Positions 25,832 through 34,086 of a stretch of DNA of 36,870 bases are shown here, one piece after another. Position 1 is the first letter of the stretch; each line of letters opens with the position of its first letter. The stretch spans positions 1-36,870 of the forward strand of contig QHUB01000039.1 in the NCBI GenBank assembly GCA_003221035.1. The letters are read 5' to 3'. The position numbers and the translations under genes are program-made. The notes below the pieces were generated by a model. That model made no database searches. It was not told where the DNA came from and was given only the letters and a program-made list of their open reading frames with translations. The stretch is from Gemmatimonadota bacterium (GTDB lineage: Bacteria; Gemmatimonadota; Gemmatimonadetes; Gemmatimonadales; GWC2-71-9).

Positions 25832-27210
25832 CGCCGCACCTCGATCCCGCGGCCGGCCAGGTCAGCCTTGATCCCATCCACCGTGTCGTCGCCATCGTGA
25901 AAGACCGATGCGGCCAGCACGGCATCCGCGCCCGCGGCGAACGCTGCGGCAACGTGCTCGCGCGTGCCGACGCCACCGGAAGCGACGACGGGAATCCGCA
26001 CCGCCGCCGACACCGCGCGCAGCAGCTCGAGGTCGTGCCCGGTGCGCGTCCCGTCGCGATCCCAGCTCGTGAGCAGGATTTCGCCGGCACGGAGCTGTTC
26101 GCCTTCGCGCGCCCACGCAACCGCGTCGGGCCGGGCTATCTCCCGGCCGCCCAGCACCAGGACCTCCCAGCGCTCCGCCGCGCGCCGCGCATCGATCGCC
26201 AGGACGACGCACTGACACCCGAACGCCTGCGCGAGCTCAGTCAGCAACGCGGGCCGCTGCACCGCAGCGGTATTGACGCTCACCTTGTCTGCACCGGCCT
26301 CGAGCAGCGCGCGCGCATCGTTCACGCTGCGAACGCCTCCGCCCACGGTCAGCGGAATGCCGATCGCCGCGCGCACGCGCCGCACCGTGTCGAGCTGGGT
26401 GCCGCGGCCGGCGGCGGACGCCGCGACGTCGAGGATGACGATTTCGTCCGCGCCTTGCGCTTCGTAGCGCGCCGCCTGCTCGGCAGGGTCGCCCGCGTCG
26501 CGCAGATCCTGGAAACGGACGCCTTTCACCACGCGGCCGTCCCGCACGTCGAGACACGGAATCAGGCGTGGCAGCAAACGTGACGTCGCTGTCGATGCCA
26601 CCGCGGTGGGAGCCGTTCGTCCCGTGAGCCAACGCTCGAGCAGCGCGGCGCCATAGCCGCTCGAGAGCTCGGGATGAAACTGGCACGCGAGCACACCCTC
26701 ACGCTCGAGCGCAGCGACGAACCGGACCCCGTGCGTCGTCCACGCAGCACGCCAGCCATCCGGCCGCTCACGCAGCGCATACGAGTTTGCGAACGCGGCC
26801 ACACCATCGGTCACGAACCCTGCGCCTGGTTCGACGGTGACATGGTTCCAGCCGAGGTGCGGGATCCGGACGTTTGGTGGCAGCCGCCGGCACGTTCCCG
26901 CGATCACACCGAGCCCGCAAGACTCGGGAGATTCTTCGCTCGCCTCACACAAGAGCTGCATGCCGAGACAGATCCCGAGGATTGGCGTTCCGCGCGCCGC
27001 GAGTTCGGGAATCACGGCGTCGAGCCCGCCGCCGCGGAGCGCCGCCATGCCGGCGCCAAACGCGCCCACGCCCGGGAGCACGAGTCGTTCGGCCTCGCGC
27101 ACGGCGGCGGGATCGGCGCTGACCACCGCAGTCGCCCCGAGCCGCCGCAGCGCCCCGGCAATCGACGCGAGGTTCGCGACCCCCGAGTCCACGATCACGA
27201 CGTCACTCAC
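25828..27210 (-). CDS. hisHF: HisH-HisF fusion: imidazole glycerol phosphate synthase, both subunits
   Basis: A 460-residue single-chain IGP synthase. The N-terminal glutaminase (1 to about 197) has nucleophile C81 in GICLGMQ and H179/E181 in [10 protein letters not shown] 17-residue linker (about 198-214) leads to the cyclase (from about 215) with catalytic D221 ([10 protein letters not shown]) and D340 (LAIDAR). Eukaryotic HIS7 has the same order, but in bacteria the two are usually separate. GTG 27210 overlaps the hisB stop by 8 bp and has a GGAG upstream; a reading to 27249 is longer without homology. Confidence 0.94.
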   Translation of the reverse strand: MSDVVIVDSGVANLASIAGALRRLGATAVVSADPAAVREAERLVLPGVGAFGAGMAALRGGGLDAVIPELAARGTPILGICLGMQLLCEASEESPESCGLGVIAGTCRRLPPNVRIPHLGWNHVTVEPGAGFVTDGVAAFANSYALRERPDGWRAAWTTHGVRFVAALEREGVLACQFHPELSSGYGAALLERWLTGRTAPTAVASTATSRLLPRLIPCLDVRDGRVVKGVRFQDLRDAGDPAEQAARYEAQGADEIVILDVAASAAGRGTQLDTVRRVRAAIGIPLTVGGGVRSVNDARALLEAGADKVSVNTAAVQRPALLTELAQAFGCQCVVLAIDARRAAERWEVLVLGGREIARPDAVAWAREGEQLRAGEILLTSWDRDGTRTGHDLELLRAVSAAVRIPVVASGGVGTREHVAAAFAAGADAVLAASVFHDGDDTVDGIKADLAGRGIEVRR

Positions 27211-27808
27211 GACGGGCCGCTCCGAGTGTGCCCTTCGTGGACGGGACATCGTCGAAGCCGGACAGCGCGACAGCCTGGCGCAGCGCGAGCGCGGTCGCCT
27301 TGAACGCCGCTTCGGCGCGATGGTGATCGTTGTCGCCTTTCAGCACATCGACGTGCAGCGTGATCCGGGCGGCAGTCGCGAGCGAGCGCAGCACGTGCGG
27401 AATGTTCTCGCACGCGAGCTCACCGATCGTTTCGCGCTGCAGGTCCAGAGCGATGTCCGCAAAGGGCCGGCCGGACAGATCGACCACCGCACGCGCGAGC
27501 GCTTCGTCCAGCGGGGCGAGCGCCCATCCGAAGCGATTCACCCCGCGCCGCTCTCCCAGGGCGCGATCCAGTGCTTCGCCCAACGCGAGCCCGCAATCCT
27601 CGGCGGTGTGATGATCGTCGACCTGCAGGTCCCCCTCACCGGTGAGCATGAGGTCGAAGCGCGCATGACGGCTGAGCGAGTCGAGCAGGTGGTCGAGGAA
27701 CCCGATCCCGGTCTTCACGGCAGTCTTGCCCGTCCCATCGAGATCGAGGGTCATGCGGATCGACGTCTCGCGCGTCGCGCGAGTAATGCAAGCAGTGCGC
27801 GAACTCAT
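27203..27808 (-). CDS. hisB: Imidazoleglycerol-phosphate dehydratase HisB
   Basis: A 201-residue monofunctional IGP dehydratase (step 6). The metal-binding motifs are complete: [10 protein letters not shown] with [15 protein letters not shown] and [15 protein letters not shown]. There is no HAD phosphatase half, unlike enteric HisB, so phosphatase activity must come from elsewhere; the adjacent hisC fusion is the candidate. The ATG overlaps the stop of the hisC-HAD gene (ATGA). Confidence 0.96.
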   Translation of the reverse strand: MSSRTACITRATRETSIRMTLDLDGTGKTAVKTGIGFLDHLLDSLSRHARFDLMLTGEGDLQVDDHHTAEDCGLALGEALDRALGERRGVNRFGWALAPLDEALARAVVDLSGRPFADIALDLQRETIGELACENIPHVLRSLATAARITLHVDVLKGDNDHHRAEAAFKATALALRQAVALSGFDDVPSTKGTLGAARRE

Positions 27809-29454
27809 GAAAGGAGCTCCTCGAGGTCGGTGACATCACTGAGAACGTGGGCGGCGCCCGCCTCAGTGAGCGCGGTGGCAGTCGCAACGAGGTCGTCACC
27901 GGGCGCCACGATGCCGAGGGGGATGACGTCCGCACCCGCGGCGGCGCGGACGTCGTCGGGCGTATTTCCCACCATCCAGGCGGATCGCACACCAAGTCGT
28001 GCGAGCGCGAGTCGCACGGGGGCGGGATCGGGTTTGCGCGCGGCATCTTCCATGCAGACGGTGGCGCGGAACAGCCCGGCGATACCCTCGCGCTCGAGGA
28101 ACCACCGCGCCTCGTCGCGCGGCCGGCCCGTCACGACGGCCAGCGGGAGCCGGTTCGAGAGTCGCGCGAGCACGTCGCGTGATACGATTGAACGCTCGCG
28201 CTCGCGCAATCCCGGAGATCCGTTCGCCCCAAGGTACAGCGCTTGGTAGCGCGTGGTGACGCTCGGCAGATCGACCGCGCCGCCGCCGGCCGCAATGAGC
28301 CGCTGCGTCACGATCCAGTCATTGCTGGCGTCACCGGCACGCAGCGCCGCCTCGATGTCGTCCATGGTGACCGTCACACCAAAGGACGCCGCGGTGGCAA
28401 TCATCGCGGCGCGCTGCGACTCACGGACGTCCGCGAGCACGCCATCGAGATCGAAGACGATGGCTTCTGGCGTGAGCACTGTCTCGAGCGCGCGCGTGAG
28501 CCGCTCGAAGTCGGCGGGCTCACCCGGCAGCGTAATGCGCAGACTCGTCTCGAGACGCGCACGGCCGGGGAAGTCGCGCACCAGAATCCCGCGCGCGCCG
28601 AGCCCGTCGCGGACGAACGCCGCCCGCGGGCCGAAGTCGGCGAATACGAAGTTTGCCTGCGAGGCGCGTGCATCGACGCCGCGCGCGCAGAGGAGTTGCC
28701 GAAGGTTGGCGCGCTCCATACGGACCTGCGCCACGTGGGCGCGCAACGCGGCGTCGCCGCGTCGCAACTGGAACAGCGCGAGCGCGAGCGACGGCCCGGC
28801 GACGGGATATGGGGCGCCCGCGGCGCGCAGCACGGCGATCACCTCCGAGGTCCCGACGGCGTAGCCCACGCGACACCCCGCTAGACCCCAGGCCTTCGAC
28901 ATCGTGCGGACGACGACCACGTTGGGGAGCTCGAGCACGCCAGGGTCGATGTCGGCGTCGGCGTACTCGACGTACGCCTGATCGAGCAGCAGGAGAGCAC
29001 GCGGCGCGGCGGCCGCTATGCGTCGCACATCATCCCGCGATGCGACGCCGCCTGTCGGATTGTTGGGCGATACGATGACTACGATGGCGATGCGGTTGTC
29101 CAGCTCCGCGAGGATCTCCTCGAGGGGAAACGCATCCGCAATCCACGGCACGCGCACGAGCGGAGCACCGGCGAGGTCAGCGAAGCGCTCCAACATGTCG
29201 AAGGTCGGCTCGGGCAGCAGCACCGGGCGATCGGGGCCCGCGTACGCTCGGTAGATGCGATCGAGCGCCTCGTCCGCGCCGGCTGTCACGAGGACGCGGT
29301 CCGGGCTCACCCCGACGCGATCAGCGAGCGCCGTCTCGACTGCCGTGGCATCGGGGTAGCAGCGCAGCAGCTCCGGATCCAGGGCTGCCAGCTCGGCGAG
29401 CAGGGCTTGTGGTGCTCGAGGCCCTTCATTGCTGTTGAGGCGGAGCACGCTCAT
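27805..29454 (-). CDS. hisC: HisC-HAD fusion: histidinol-phosphate aminotransferase with C-terminal HAD phosphatase
   Basis: A 549-residue fusion. Residues 1 to about 325 are a HisC-type class I/II aminotransferase with LRLNSNEGP, YPD, SPNNPTGG, the PLP-lysine K187 in TMSKAWGLAGCRVGY, and the phosphate-binding ETSLRITLP. Residues about 329-549 are a HAD-superfamily hydrolase: motif I FDLDG (D335, D337), motif II VVTGRP (T442), motif III K474 in RKPDP and motif IV GNTPDD (D500, D501). The hisC product is the substrate of a histidinol phosphatase, so the HAD half is a likely HolPase. ATG 29454 overlaps the hisG stop (ATGA); a reading to 29640 is longer without homology. Confidence 0.93.
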   Translation of the reverse strand: MSVLRLNSNEGPRAPQALLAELAALDPELLRCYPDATAVETALADRVGVSPDRVLVTAGADEALDRIYRAYAGPDRPVLLPEPTFDMLERFADLAGAPLVRVPWIADAFPLEEILAELDNRIAIVVIVSPNNPTGGVASRDDVRRIAAAAPRALLLLDQAYVEYADADIDPGVLELPNVVVVRTMSKAWGLAGCRVGYAVGTSEVIAVLRAAGAPYPVAGPSLALALFQLRRGDAALRAHVAQVRMERANLRQLLCARGVDARASQANFVFADFGPRAAFVRDGLGARGILVRDFPGRARLETSLRITLPGEPADFERLTRALETVLTPEAIVFDLDGVLADVRESQRAAMIATAASFGVTVTMDDIEAALRAGDASNDWIVTQRLIAAGGGAVDLPSVTTRYQALYLGANGSPGLRERERSIVSRDVLARLSNRLPLAVVTGRPRDEARWFLEREGIAGLFRATVCMEDAARKPDPAPVRLALARLGVRSAWMVGNTPDDVRAAAGADVIPLGIVAPGDDLVATATALTEAGAAHVLSDVTDLEELLS

Positions 29455-30329
29455 GGCACGATCTGCGACAGCGTGGAGACCACGACGTCGGTGCCGCCGG
29501 CCGCCTTCACGGCGGGAATCACTTGCGGCAGCAGGTCGCGCGGAACGGCGGCTTTCACAGCGTAGCCGCCATTGCCGAACAAGCGGGCCACCGTCGCCTG
29601 CCGCATGGACGGCAGCACGGCCACCACCGCGTCGAGGCACGCGGCCGATGCGTTCACTTCCAGCATGACACGGCGGCGCGCTTCAAGCACCGAGTTGATC
29701 AAGAGAACGAGATCGTCGATGAACCGGCGCCGCGGGGGATCTTCCAAAGCCGCGCGGTTCGCATACAGGCGCGTGGAGGACCGCATCAGGACGTCCACGA
29801 TCGCCAGTCCGTTCGCTTCGAGTGTCGCGCCGGTCGCGGTGTTGTCGACGATCACGTCGGCATCTTCAGGCGGGAACACTTCCGTCGCACCGTACGAGCG
29901 GACGAACTCGGCACAGACCGCGCGCGCAGCGATCCAGCGGCGGGTCAGGCGTTCGTATTCGGATGCGATCACGAGTCGCCGAGCAGGAAGCCGGCCGTTT
30001 TCGAGCAGTGCCGCCGGGGCGGCGACGACGAGCTGCACCGGATCGAGTCCCGTGTCGAGCAGCTCGACGACATCCACCTCGAGTTCGGCGACCCAGTCGG
30101 CCCCGGCAAACCCGACATCGCGGCTGCCGAGCGCCAGCATTTCCACGATGTTCTGCGGCTTGAGCAGTTTCGCTTCGGCGCCCGGGAGCGAGACGTCGGG
30201 GCGATAGCCCCGCGCGCTGGGACGCACGCGAATGCCGGCGTCGGCGAGCAGGGTGAGCACGCCATGCTCCATCCGGCCCTTGGGGAGCCCGAGTCGAAAC
30301 GGAACGGCGCGAGACGCAATTGTGGACAT
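29451..30329 (-). CDS. hisG: ATP phosphoribosyltransferase HisG, long form
   Basis: A 292-residue HisG that commits PRPP and ATP to histidine synthesis. LGLPKGRM starts the catalytic part, and DADVIVDNTATGATLEANGL is the PRPP-binding loop. The C-terminal 75 residues (VMLEVNASAACLDAVVAVLP through DVVVSTLSQIVP) form the ACT-like regulatory domain of the long, HisZ-independent form, which is inhibited by histidine. The ATG at 30329 is preceded by GGAG. A GTG at 30389 would begin inside the attenuator hairpin and is rejected. First structural gene of the operon. Confidence 0.95.
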   Translation of the reverse strand: MSTIASRAVPFRLGLPKGRMEHGVLTLLADAGIRVRPSARGYRPDVSLPGAEAKLLKPQNIVEMLALGSRDVGFAGADWVAELEVDVVELLDTGLDPVQLVVAAPAALLENGRLPARRLVIASEYERLTRRWIAARAVCAEFVRSYGATEVFPPEDADVIVDNTATGATLEANGLAIVDVLMRSSTRLYANRAALEDPPRRRFIDDLVLLINSVLEARRRVMLEVNASAACLDAVVAVLPSMRQATVARLFGNGGYAVKAAVPRDLLPQVIPAVKAAGGTDVVVSTLSQIVP

Positions 30330-30381
30330 CACAACGACTCCGTGTTGGCCGAACCGGAGCCTCCGAGGTGCGCGACGCCCT

Positions 30382-30417
30382 AAAAGCACGACGCCGGCCC
30401 TCGGGGGGCCGGCGTCG
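30382..30417 (-). terminator. His attenuator terminator hairpin
   Basis: On the minus strand a perfect 12-bp G/C-rich stem (CGACGCCGGCCC with GGGCCGGCGTCG, 5-nt loop) is followed by TGCTTTT. It sits between the leader peptide (stop at 30447) and hisG (start 30329), with no other gene between. The U-tract is short, but the stem is very stable. An alternative pairing with the region just after the leader is possible. Confidence 0.85.
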
Positions 30418-30436
30418 GTAGTGAGTCAAGACTTTT

Positions 30437-30499
30437 GCGCCTCCGGCTATCCCCCGTGGACCGAGTGATGATGGTGATGCCGGCTATGAAGAGAGGCGC
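30437..30499 (-). promoter_or_regulatory. Attenuator alternative pairings: segment 1:2 and 2:3
   Basis: Segment 1, GCGCCTC in leader codons 2-4 (30493-30499), pairs 7 bp with segment 2, GAGGCGC (30437-30443). Segment 2 together with GGGGG (30451-30455) and GCC (30445-30447) can instead pair with the terminator's 5' arm and loop (30403-30414) with 12 base pairs and two 3-nt bulges. A ribosome stalled on the His codons would cover segment 1 and favour 2:3. Confidence 0.7.
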
Positions 30500-30503
30500 G
30501 CAT
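30447..30503 (-). CDS. hisL: His-rich leader peptide of the histidine operon (hisL-type)
   Basis: An 18-codon reading frame, MRASLHSRHHHHHSVHGG, then TAG. Seven of 18 codons are His, five consecutive (30465-30479), mixing CAT and CAC. It lies upstream of hisG and is followed by a strong hairpin terminator. Ribosome stalling at the His run when charged tRNA-His is scarce would release the antiterminator. No good Shine-Dalgarno precedes the ATG; the nearest AGG is about 13 nt away. The expected transcription start is at or within a few bases of the ATG, so it may be read as a leaderless message. It is too short to be found by ordinary gene callers. Confidence 0.9.
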   Translation of the reverse strand: MRASLHSRHHHHHSVHGG

Positions 30504-30510
30504 GGATGGT

Positions 30511-30539
30511 GATATACCTGGGGCGACGAAAGCCGTCAA
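30511..30539 (-). promoter_or_regulatory. Promoter of the histidine operon
   Basis: On the minus strand TTGACG (30534-30539), exactly 17 bp, then TATATC (30511-30516). The -35 matches 5/6 and the -10 matches 5/6 of the sigma-70 consensus. Only 7 nt separate the -10 from the leader ATG at 30503, so the transcript should start at or next to the ATG. Confidence 0.75.
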
Positions 30540-30550
30540 GGTTCGTCTGT

Positions 30551-31018
30551 TTACGAACCCGCGGGGCGCGTGAAGCTCGACTCGACCGTCGTGATCGAAA
30601 TCGCGCTCGTCGTCACCGTGAGCCGGTAACGATCCAGCGACGCCCCGCGCTCGAAGTCGAGGTCATAGGTCCCCGGCGCGACCGGCAATGCAGTTTGATA
30701 TTGCGCCGGTCCAGTGGCCGTCATGCAGACGTCCGGTTTGATCACACTCCCCGACATCGTCACGCGAATAGTCTGTCCGGCGACATTCATTCCGCCGTCC
30801 AGCTGGTAATTCATGCACGGGTAGCTCTGCTGGTCCGAGACCAGAAGAACGACCTGGTGCGCACCAGAAGGCACGGGAGCGTAATGGACGACAAACACCA
30901 GTTGTAGCTGAGTTCCGTCGGGGCCGGGGAACATTGTGCAGGCGAAGTAATTGTCCGGTCTGGTATTCAGCATGACCGCGGAGAGCAACGGGACGATCAC
31001 GAGCGCGCGACGCAACAT
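30551..31018 (-). CDS. Small exported protein of unknown function
   Basis: I do not recognise this 155-residue protein. A signal peptide is clear (MLRRALVIVPLLSAVML). The mature part looks like one beta-sandwich domain, with alternating hydrophobic strands (QLVFVVHYAPVPSGAHQVVLLV, GTYDLDFERG) and four Cys (C27, C68, C98 and others) that could form disulfides. The gene follows the PPC-repeat gene by 51 bp on the same strand and lies just upstream of the his promoter. A 6-bp inverted repeat at 30540-30559 covers its stop but has no U-tract. Confidence 0.7.
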   Translation of the reverse strand: MLRRALVIVPLLSAVMLNTRPDNYFACTMFPGPDGTQLQLVFVVHYAPVPSGAHQVVLLVSDQQSYPCMNYQLDGGMNVAGQTIRVTMSGSVIKPDVCMTATGPAQYQTALPVAPGTYDLDFERGASLDRYRLTVTTSAISITTVESSFTRPAGS

Positions 31019-31069
31019 GACTCAATACTCGGCTCCGTCACCACACGCTGCTGTAGTCCTTAGGGGAGC

Positions 31070-34042
31070 TTAGCGGATGATCAGGAACTGATAGGGGCCT
31101 GTGGTGATGTCTTCGCCCCAGAACCCCGTGCCGCGGAAGCGGATGACAAAACTCCCGCTCGGCGGGACGACAAAGGAGCCGACTGGATAGAGTTGTGAAG
31201 TGCCGAAATAGCTCGCGCTGCTCCTCGTCGAAGGTTGACCGGACAACGGATCAAACATCTCGACACTCACGCCGTGGGAAGTCTCATTCATTTCAGGCGG
31301 CGCGAGCATGCGGAAGAACGCGTGCAACGTATCACCGGGTGTCCCCGACACCGTGAATTCGTCGATATCGCCGATGTAATCGAGTGCTTCGCTGCTGACG
31401 GTGTCGCCGAGCGTGTAGGCCGCAGCCGCTGCCTCCGGTGCTCGATTGACGGGAACAACGTGCAATCCGTACCGCCCGGTCAGCCCGAAGGCACCACCGC
31501 ACGTCGCGTCGGCGCACGATCTGTAAAAGCCGCCCGGCTCGAACACGGCGACGTTCACGCGTCCGCCCGGCGGCACACGGAAGGGTCCGGTGAATTTCTT
31601 GAACTGACCAACCGTCCCGGTCAACGTGTCCCCTGTGCCTGGATCGATCGCCCGGATGTACGCGAAGTCTCCGTCGTAGGCGAATCGACCGTCGTAGACG
31701 AGTCCCAGCTCCTGTCCTGGCGTCGCCGTGACGGTGAACTGATCCCAATCGCCCGGGCGATCGATCGCCTCGGTCATCACCGAATCACCGGGCGCCAGAG
31801 CGGCACTCACCTGCTCGGGGAGCGAGTCTTCGGTCACGATCGCGAAGCGGTACGGTACCTGTGTAGCGCCGCCAATGCCAAGCACGGTGAGGTTGTACCA
31901 GCCAGTCACTGGCAACTCGATCCGCATCGTCTGGTGATCGTCGAGCGCGCTAGCCGCCGCAGAGCTGTAGACCGCGGCGTTGGGGTACGCATCGTAAGGT
32001 CCCGGCGTCGTCATCGACGCAACGAGCTCGGCGCTCGATGACGGATCGAGACCTTGGAACTTCAGGTTGACGTGCTGTCCACGGTTGCCATGGAAGTGGA
32101 AAGTGTCCACGTCGCCCCAGGGGGCGATCGACTCACCTGCGACCGTATCGCCGACGGCGAACGTGTCGGCAACCGCTTCGGGCCCGAGGCTGAAGCCGTA
32201 GAGCCAGAGCCGGTAGGGACCGCGTGACGTCGAGCGCGACTGGGTCTGAAATCCGTCGACTCGCACGATGTACCTGCCGGGATGCAGTGTCAGTCGACCC
32301 GCCGATACTCGCTCACCGGGCCTCGCGTTCGACGTGGCGCTCACAACCTGGCCCGACGCGGCGTCAATCAGCTGGGCAGTCACCCAGCCATATGATGTCG
32401 TATCGCCGTCGAACTGAAAGACCAGATTGGCGCCGGTCGTGTCCGGGACCGTCACCGTGAATTCGTCGATGTCGCCGGATACATCGAGCGCTTCGCCGCT
32501 GATGCTGTCGCCCAACGTGAGCGCCTGCGGTACGTGCTCGGGGCGGCGATCGATCGAAAAGAGCGAAAGACGATACGGGCCGCGATCCGAATTGGTCACC
32601 GTCTCGACTCCGCTCACGCGGATCCGATATGTCCCGGTACTCTGCAGCGCGAAGCGCCCCGTCACCTGGTTCATCAGCACCGTGTCGCTTCCAGCGCTTT
32701 GTGCCGTGGCAACCACTGCACCCGCGTCGTTCAGCACCTCGAGTTGCAGACGCGTGTCGCTCGACCCGTTAGTCGCCTGCAAAGAGACGTTGAACTCCCG
32801 GCCTGCGGAGCCCGAGAACGTGAACTCATCGATGTCCCCAGGGAGCGCGATGTTCTCTCCCGAGACCGTATCACCAGCAACAAGGGCCGCGGGGACGTGC
32901 TCGGGGCGCCGGTCGATGGGGTAGAGATACCAGCGGTACGAACCGGTGTCGGCGATGCGCGAGTTCTGTGTGCCACTGATGCGCACCACATACGTGCCCG
33001 ACTGCGGGATCTGGAACCGCCCGGTGGCATGCGCGAACAGGGCGGTATCGGCCGCTTCCGTCCCCGGAACCAGCGCGAACAGGTCCTGCCCGACTCGCGC
33101 GACTTCGAGCTGAAACTGGTGCGTCGATTGCAGGAACGCGTTAAACTCGGTGTTCGCGGCGGCTGAAAACGTGAATTCATCGACATCGCCCGCGATGTCG
33201 ATGTGCTCGTTGGAGACTTCGGTGTTCACGGGCGCCGTCGCCGGCCGATGCTCGGGAGCGCGATTGATGAGATACGTCCAGAAGCGGTAGGGTCCCGAGT
33301 AACGCGGGTAGACGTTGCTGAGAACGGAGCTCACGTAAACGCGGTAATCCTGTGCGGCGGGGAACCGGAGCCGGCCCGTCGTCAGAGTGGGCGTCCCCGC
33401 ATCGGCAAAGACGTATCCAAATAACCCGTACTGCACGGGATCGACGATACTGAGCCCGATCGAGCCGGAGCCGGTGGGTCCCTGCGTTTCCGCGACCGCG
33501 ACGAACTCTTGGCCGGCGTCGCCGTGCAGGACGAATACATCCTCATCGACGATTGGGTCGATCGTCTCGCCCGCGACGGTGTCCCCGAGGTTAAATCGCG
33601 CTTCCCGCGACTCGGGATCCGGGTTGATCAGATAGACGACAAACCGAAAGCGCGCCGTGGACGCCGGTGGGACGCCATTCACGACGAAGTCGTACACCGT
33701 TCCGGAGCTCGTCGACATGGTCTGCGTGGCGTTCCGGTACAGCGGCGGCGATCCCGGACCCGAGATCGCGTTTGCGGCGAACCCGGGGTGGATCGAGTCG
33801 TACACGACCAATGAAACGGTGCCAGAGAGCGCTTCGAGGAAAATCGCGTAGGCGGCGCCGGGGGCCGCGGCAAAGGAATAGTGAGCCGGAGCATTCCCAC
33901 TGAGTTGATCGGTGATCTCCTGGCCGATCGGAACACGCTCGCCTTCACCCTTCGGTTCGAAGGGAGAGCTTTCGCACGCAAGCGCCATGGAGATGAAGAC
34001 GGCCGCGGCAAGCGGAATCCGGAGAGTGCGACGGTAGCACAT
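31070..34042 (-). CDS. Giant PPC-repeat lipoprotein 1
   Basis: A 990-residue surface lipoprotein with signal peptide and lipobox (SMALAC, Cys 23). It contains eight tandem units of about 105-125 residues resembling bacterial pre-peptidase C-terminal (PPC) beta-sandwich domains. Unit borders repeat as RxPE...GDTVxxExID..GDxDEFTF, for example RRPEHVPAALVAGDTVSGE. There is no catalytic domain, so it is probably a structural, adhesive or ligand-binding protein. The order and signatures of units 6 and 7 (NRGQHVN, GDWDQFT) match those of the downstream neighbour at 34087, which is therefore a tandem paralogue. The ATG follows GAAGGACC. Confidence 0.85.
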   Translation of the reverse strand: MCYRRTLRIPLAAAVFISMALACESSPFEPKGEGERVPIGQEITDQLSGNAPAHYSFAAAPGAAYAIFLEALSGTVSLVVYDSIHPGFAANAISGPGSPPLYRNATQTMSTSSGTVYDFVVNGVPPASTARFRFVVYLINPDPESREARFNLGDTVAGETIDPIVDEDVFVLHGDAGQEFVAVAETQGPTGSGSIGLSIVDPVQYGLFGYVFADAGTPTLTTGRLRFPAAQDYRVYVSSVLSNVYPRYSGPYRFWTYLINRAPEHRPATAPVNTEVSNEHIDIAGDVDEFTFSAAANTEFNAFLQSTHQFQLEVARVGQDLFALVPGTEAADTALFAHATGRFQIPQSGTYVVRISGTQNSRIADTGSYRWYLYPIDRRPEHVPAALVAGDTVSGENIALPGDIDEFTFSGSAGREFNVSLQATNGSSDTRLQLEVLNDAGAVVATAQSAGSDTVLMNQVTGRFALQSTGTYRIRVSGVETVTNSDRGPYRLSLFSIDRRPEHVPQALTLGDSISGEALDVSGDIDEFTVTVPDTTGANLVFQFDGDTTSYGWVTAQLIDAASGQVVSATSNARPGERVSAGRLTLHPGRYIVRVDGFQTQSRSTSRGPYRLWLYGFSLGPEAVADTFAVGDTVAGESIAPWGDVDTFHFHGNRGQHVNLKFQGLDPSSSAELVASMTTPGPYDAYPNAAVYSSAAASALDDHQTMRIELPVTGWYNLTVLGIGGATQVPYRFAIVTEDSLPEQVSAALAPGDSVMTEAIDRPGDWDQFTVTATPGQELGLVYDGRFAYDGDFAYIRAIDPGTGDTLTGTVGQFKKFTGPFRVPPGGRVNVAVFEPGGFYRSCADATCGGAFGLTGRYGLHVVPVNRAPEAAAAAYTLGDTVSSEALDYIGDIDEFTVSGTPGDTLHAFFRMLAPPEMNETSHGVSVEMFDPLSGQPSTRSSASYFGTSQLYPVGSFVVPPSGSFVIRFRGTGFWGEDITTGPYQFLIIR

Positions 34043-34086
34043 GGTCCTTCAGTCCTACCCGCGGCGCCGGTCGAATGTCAAGAAGA

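Noticed and set aside
26837-28249. Plus-strand frame of 470 residues opposite hisHF and hisB
   Set aside because: Antisense of the his operon; no family resemblance, and the opposite strand has an unambiguous pathway.
30387-30389. GTG upstream start for hisG that would add 20 residues
   Set aside because: It lies within the attenuator terminator region, gives a non-homologous Arg-rich extension, and a GGAG site precedes the ATG at 30329.
30540-30559. 6-bp inverted repeat around the stop of the small exported protein gene
   Set aside because: The stem is short, no U-tract follows on the minus strand, and it abuts the his -35 box; it is probably not a terminator and is not strong enough to call an operator.
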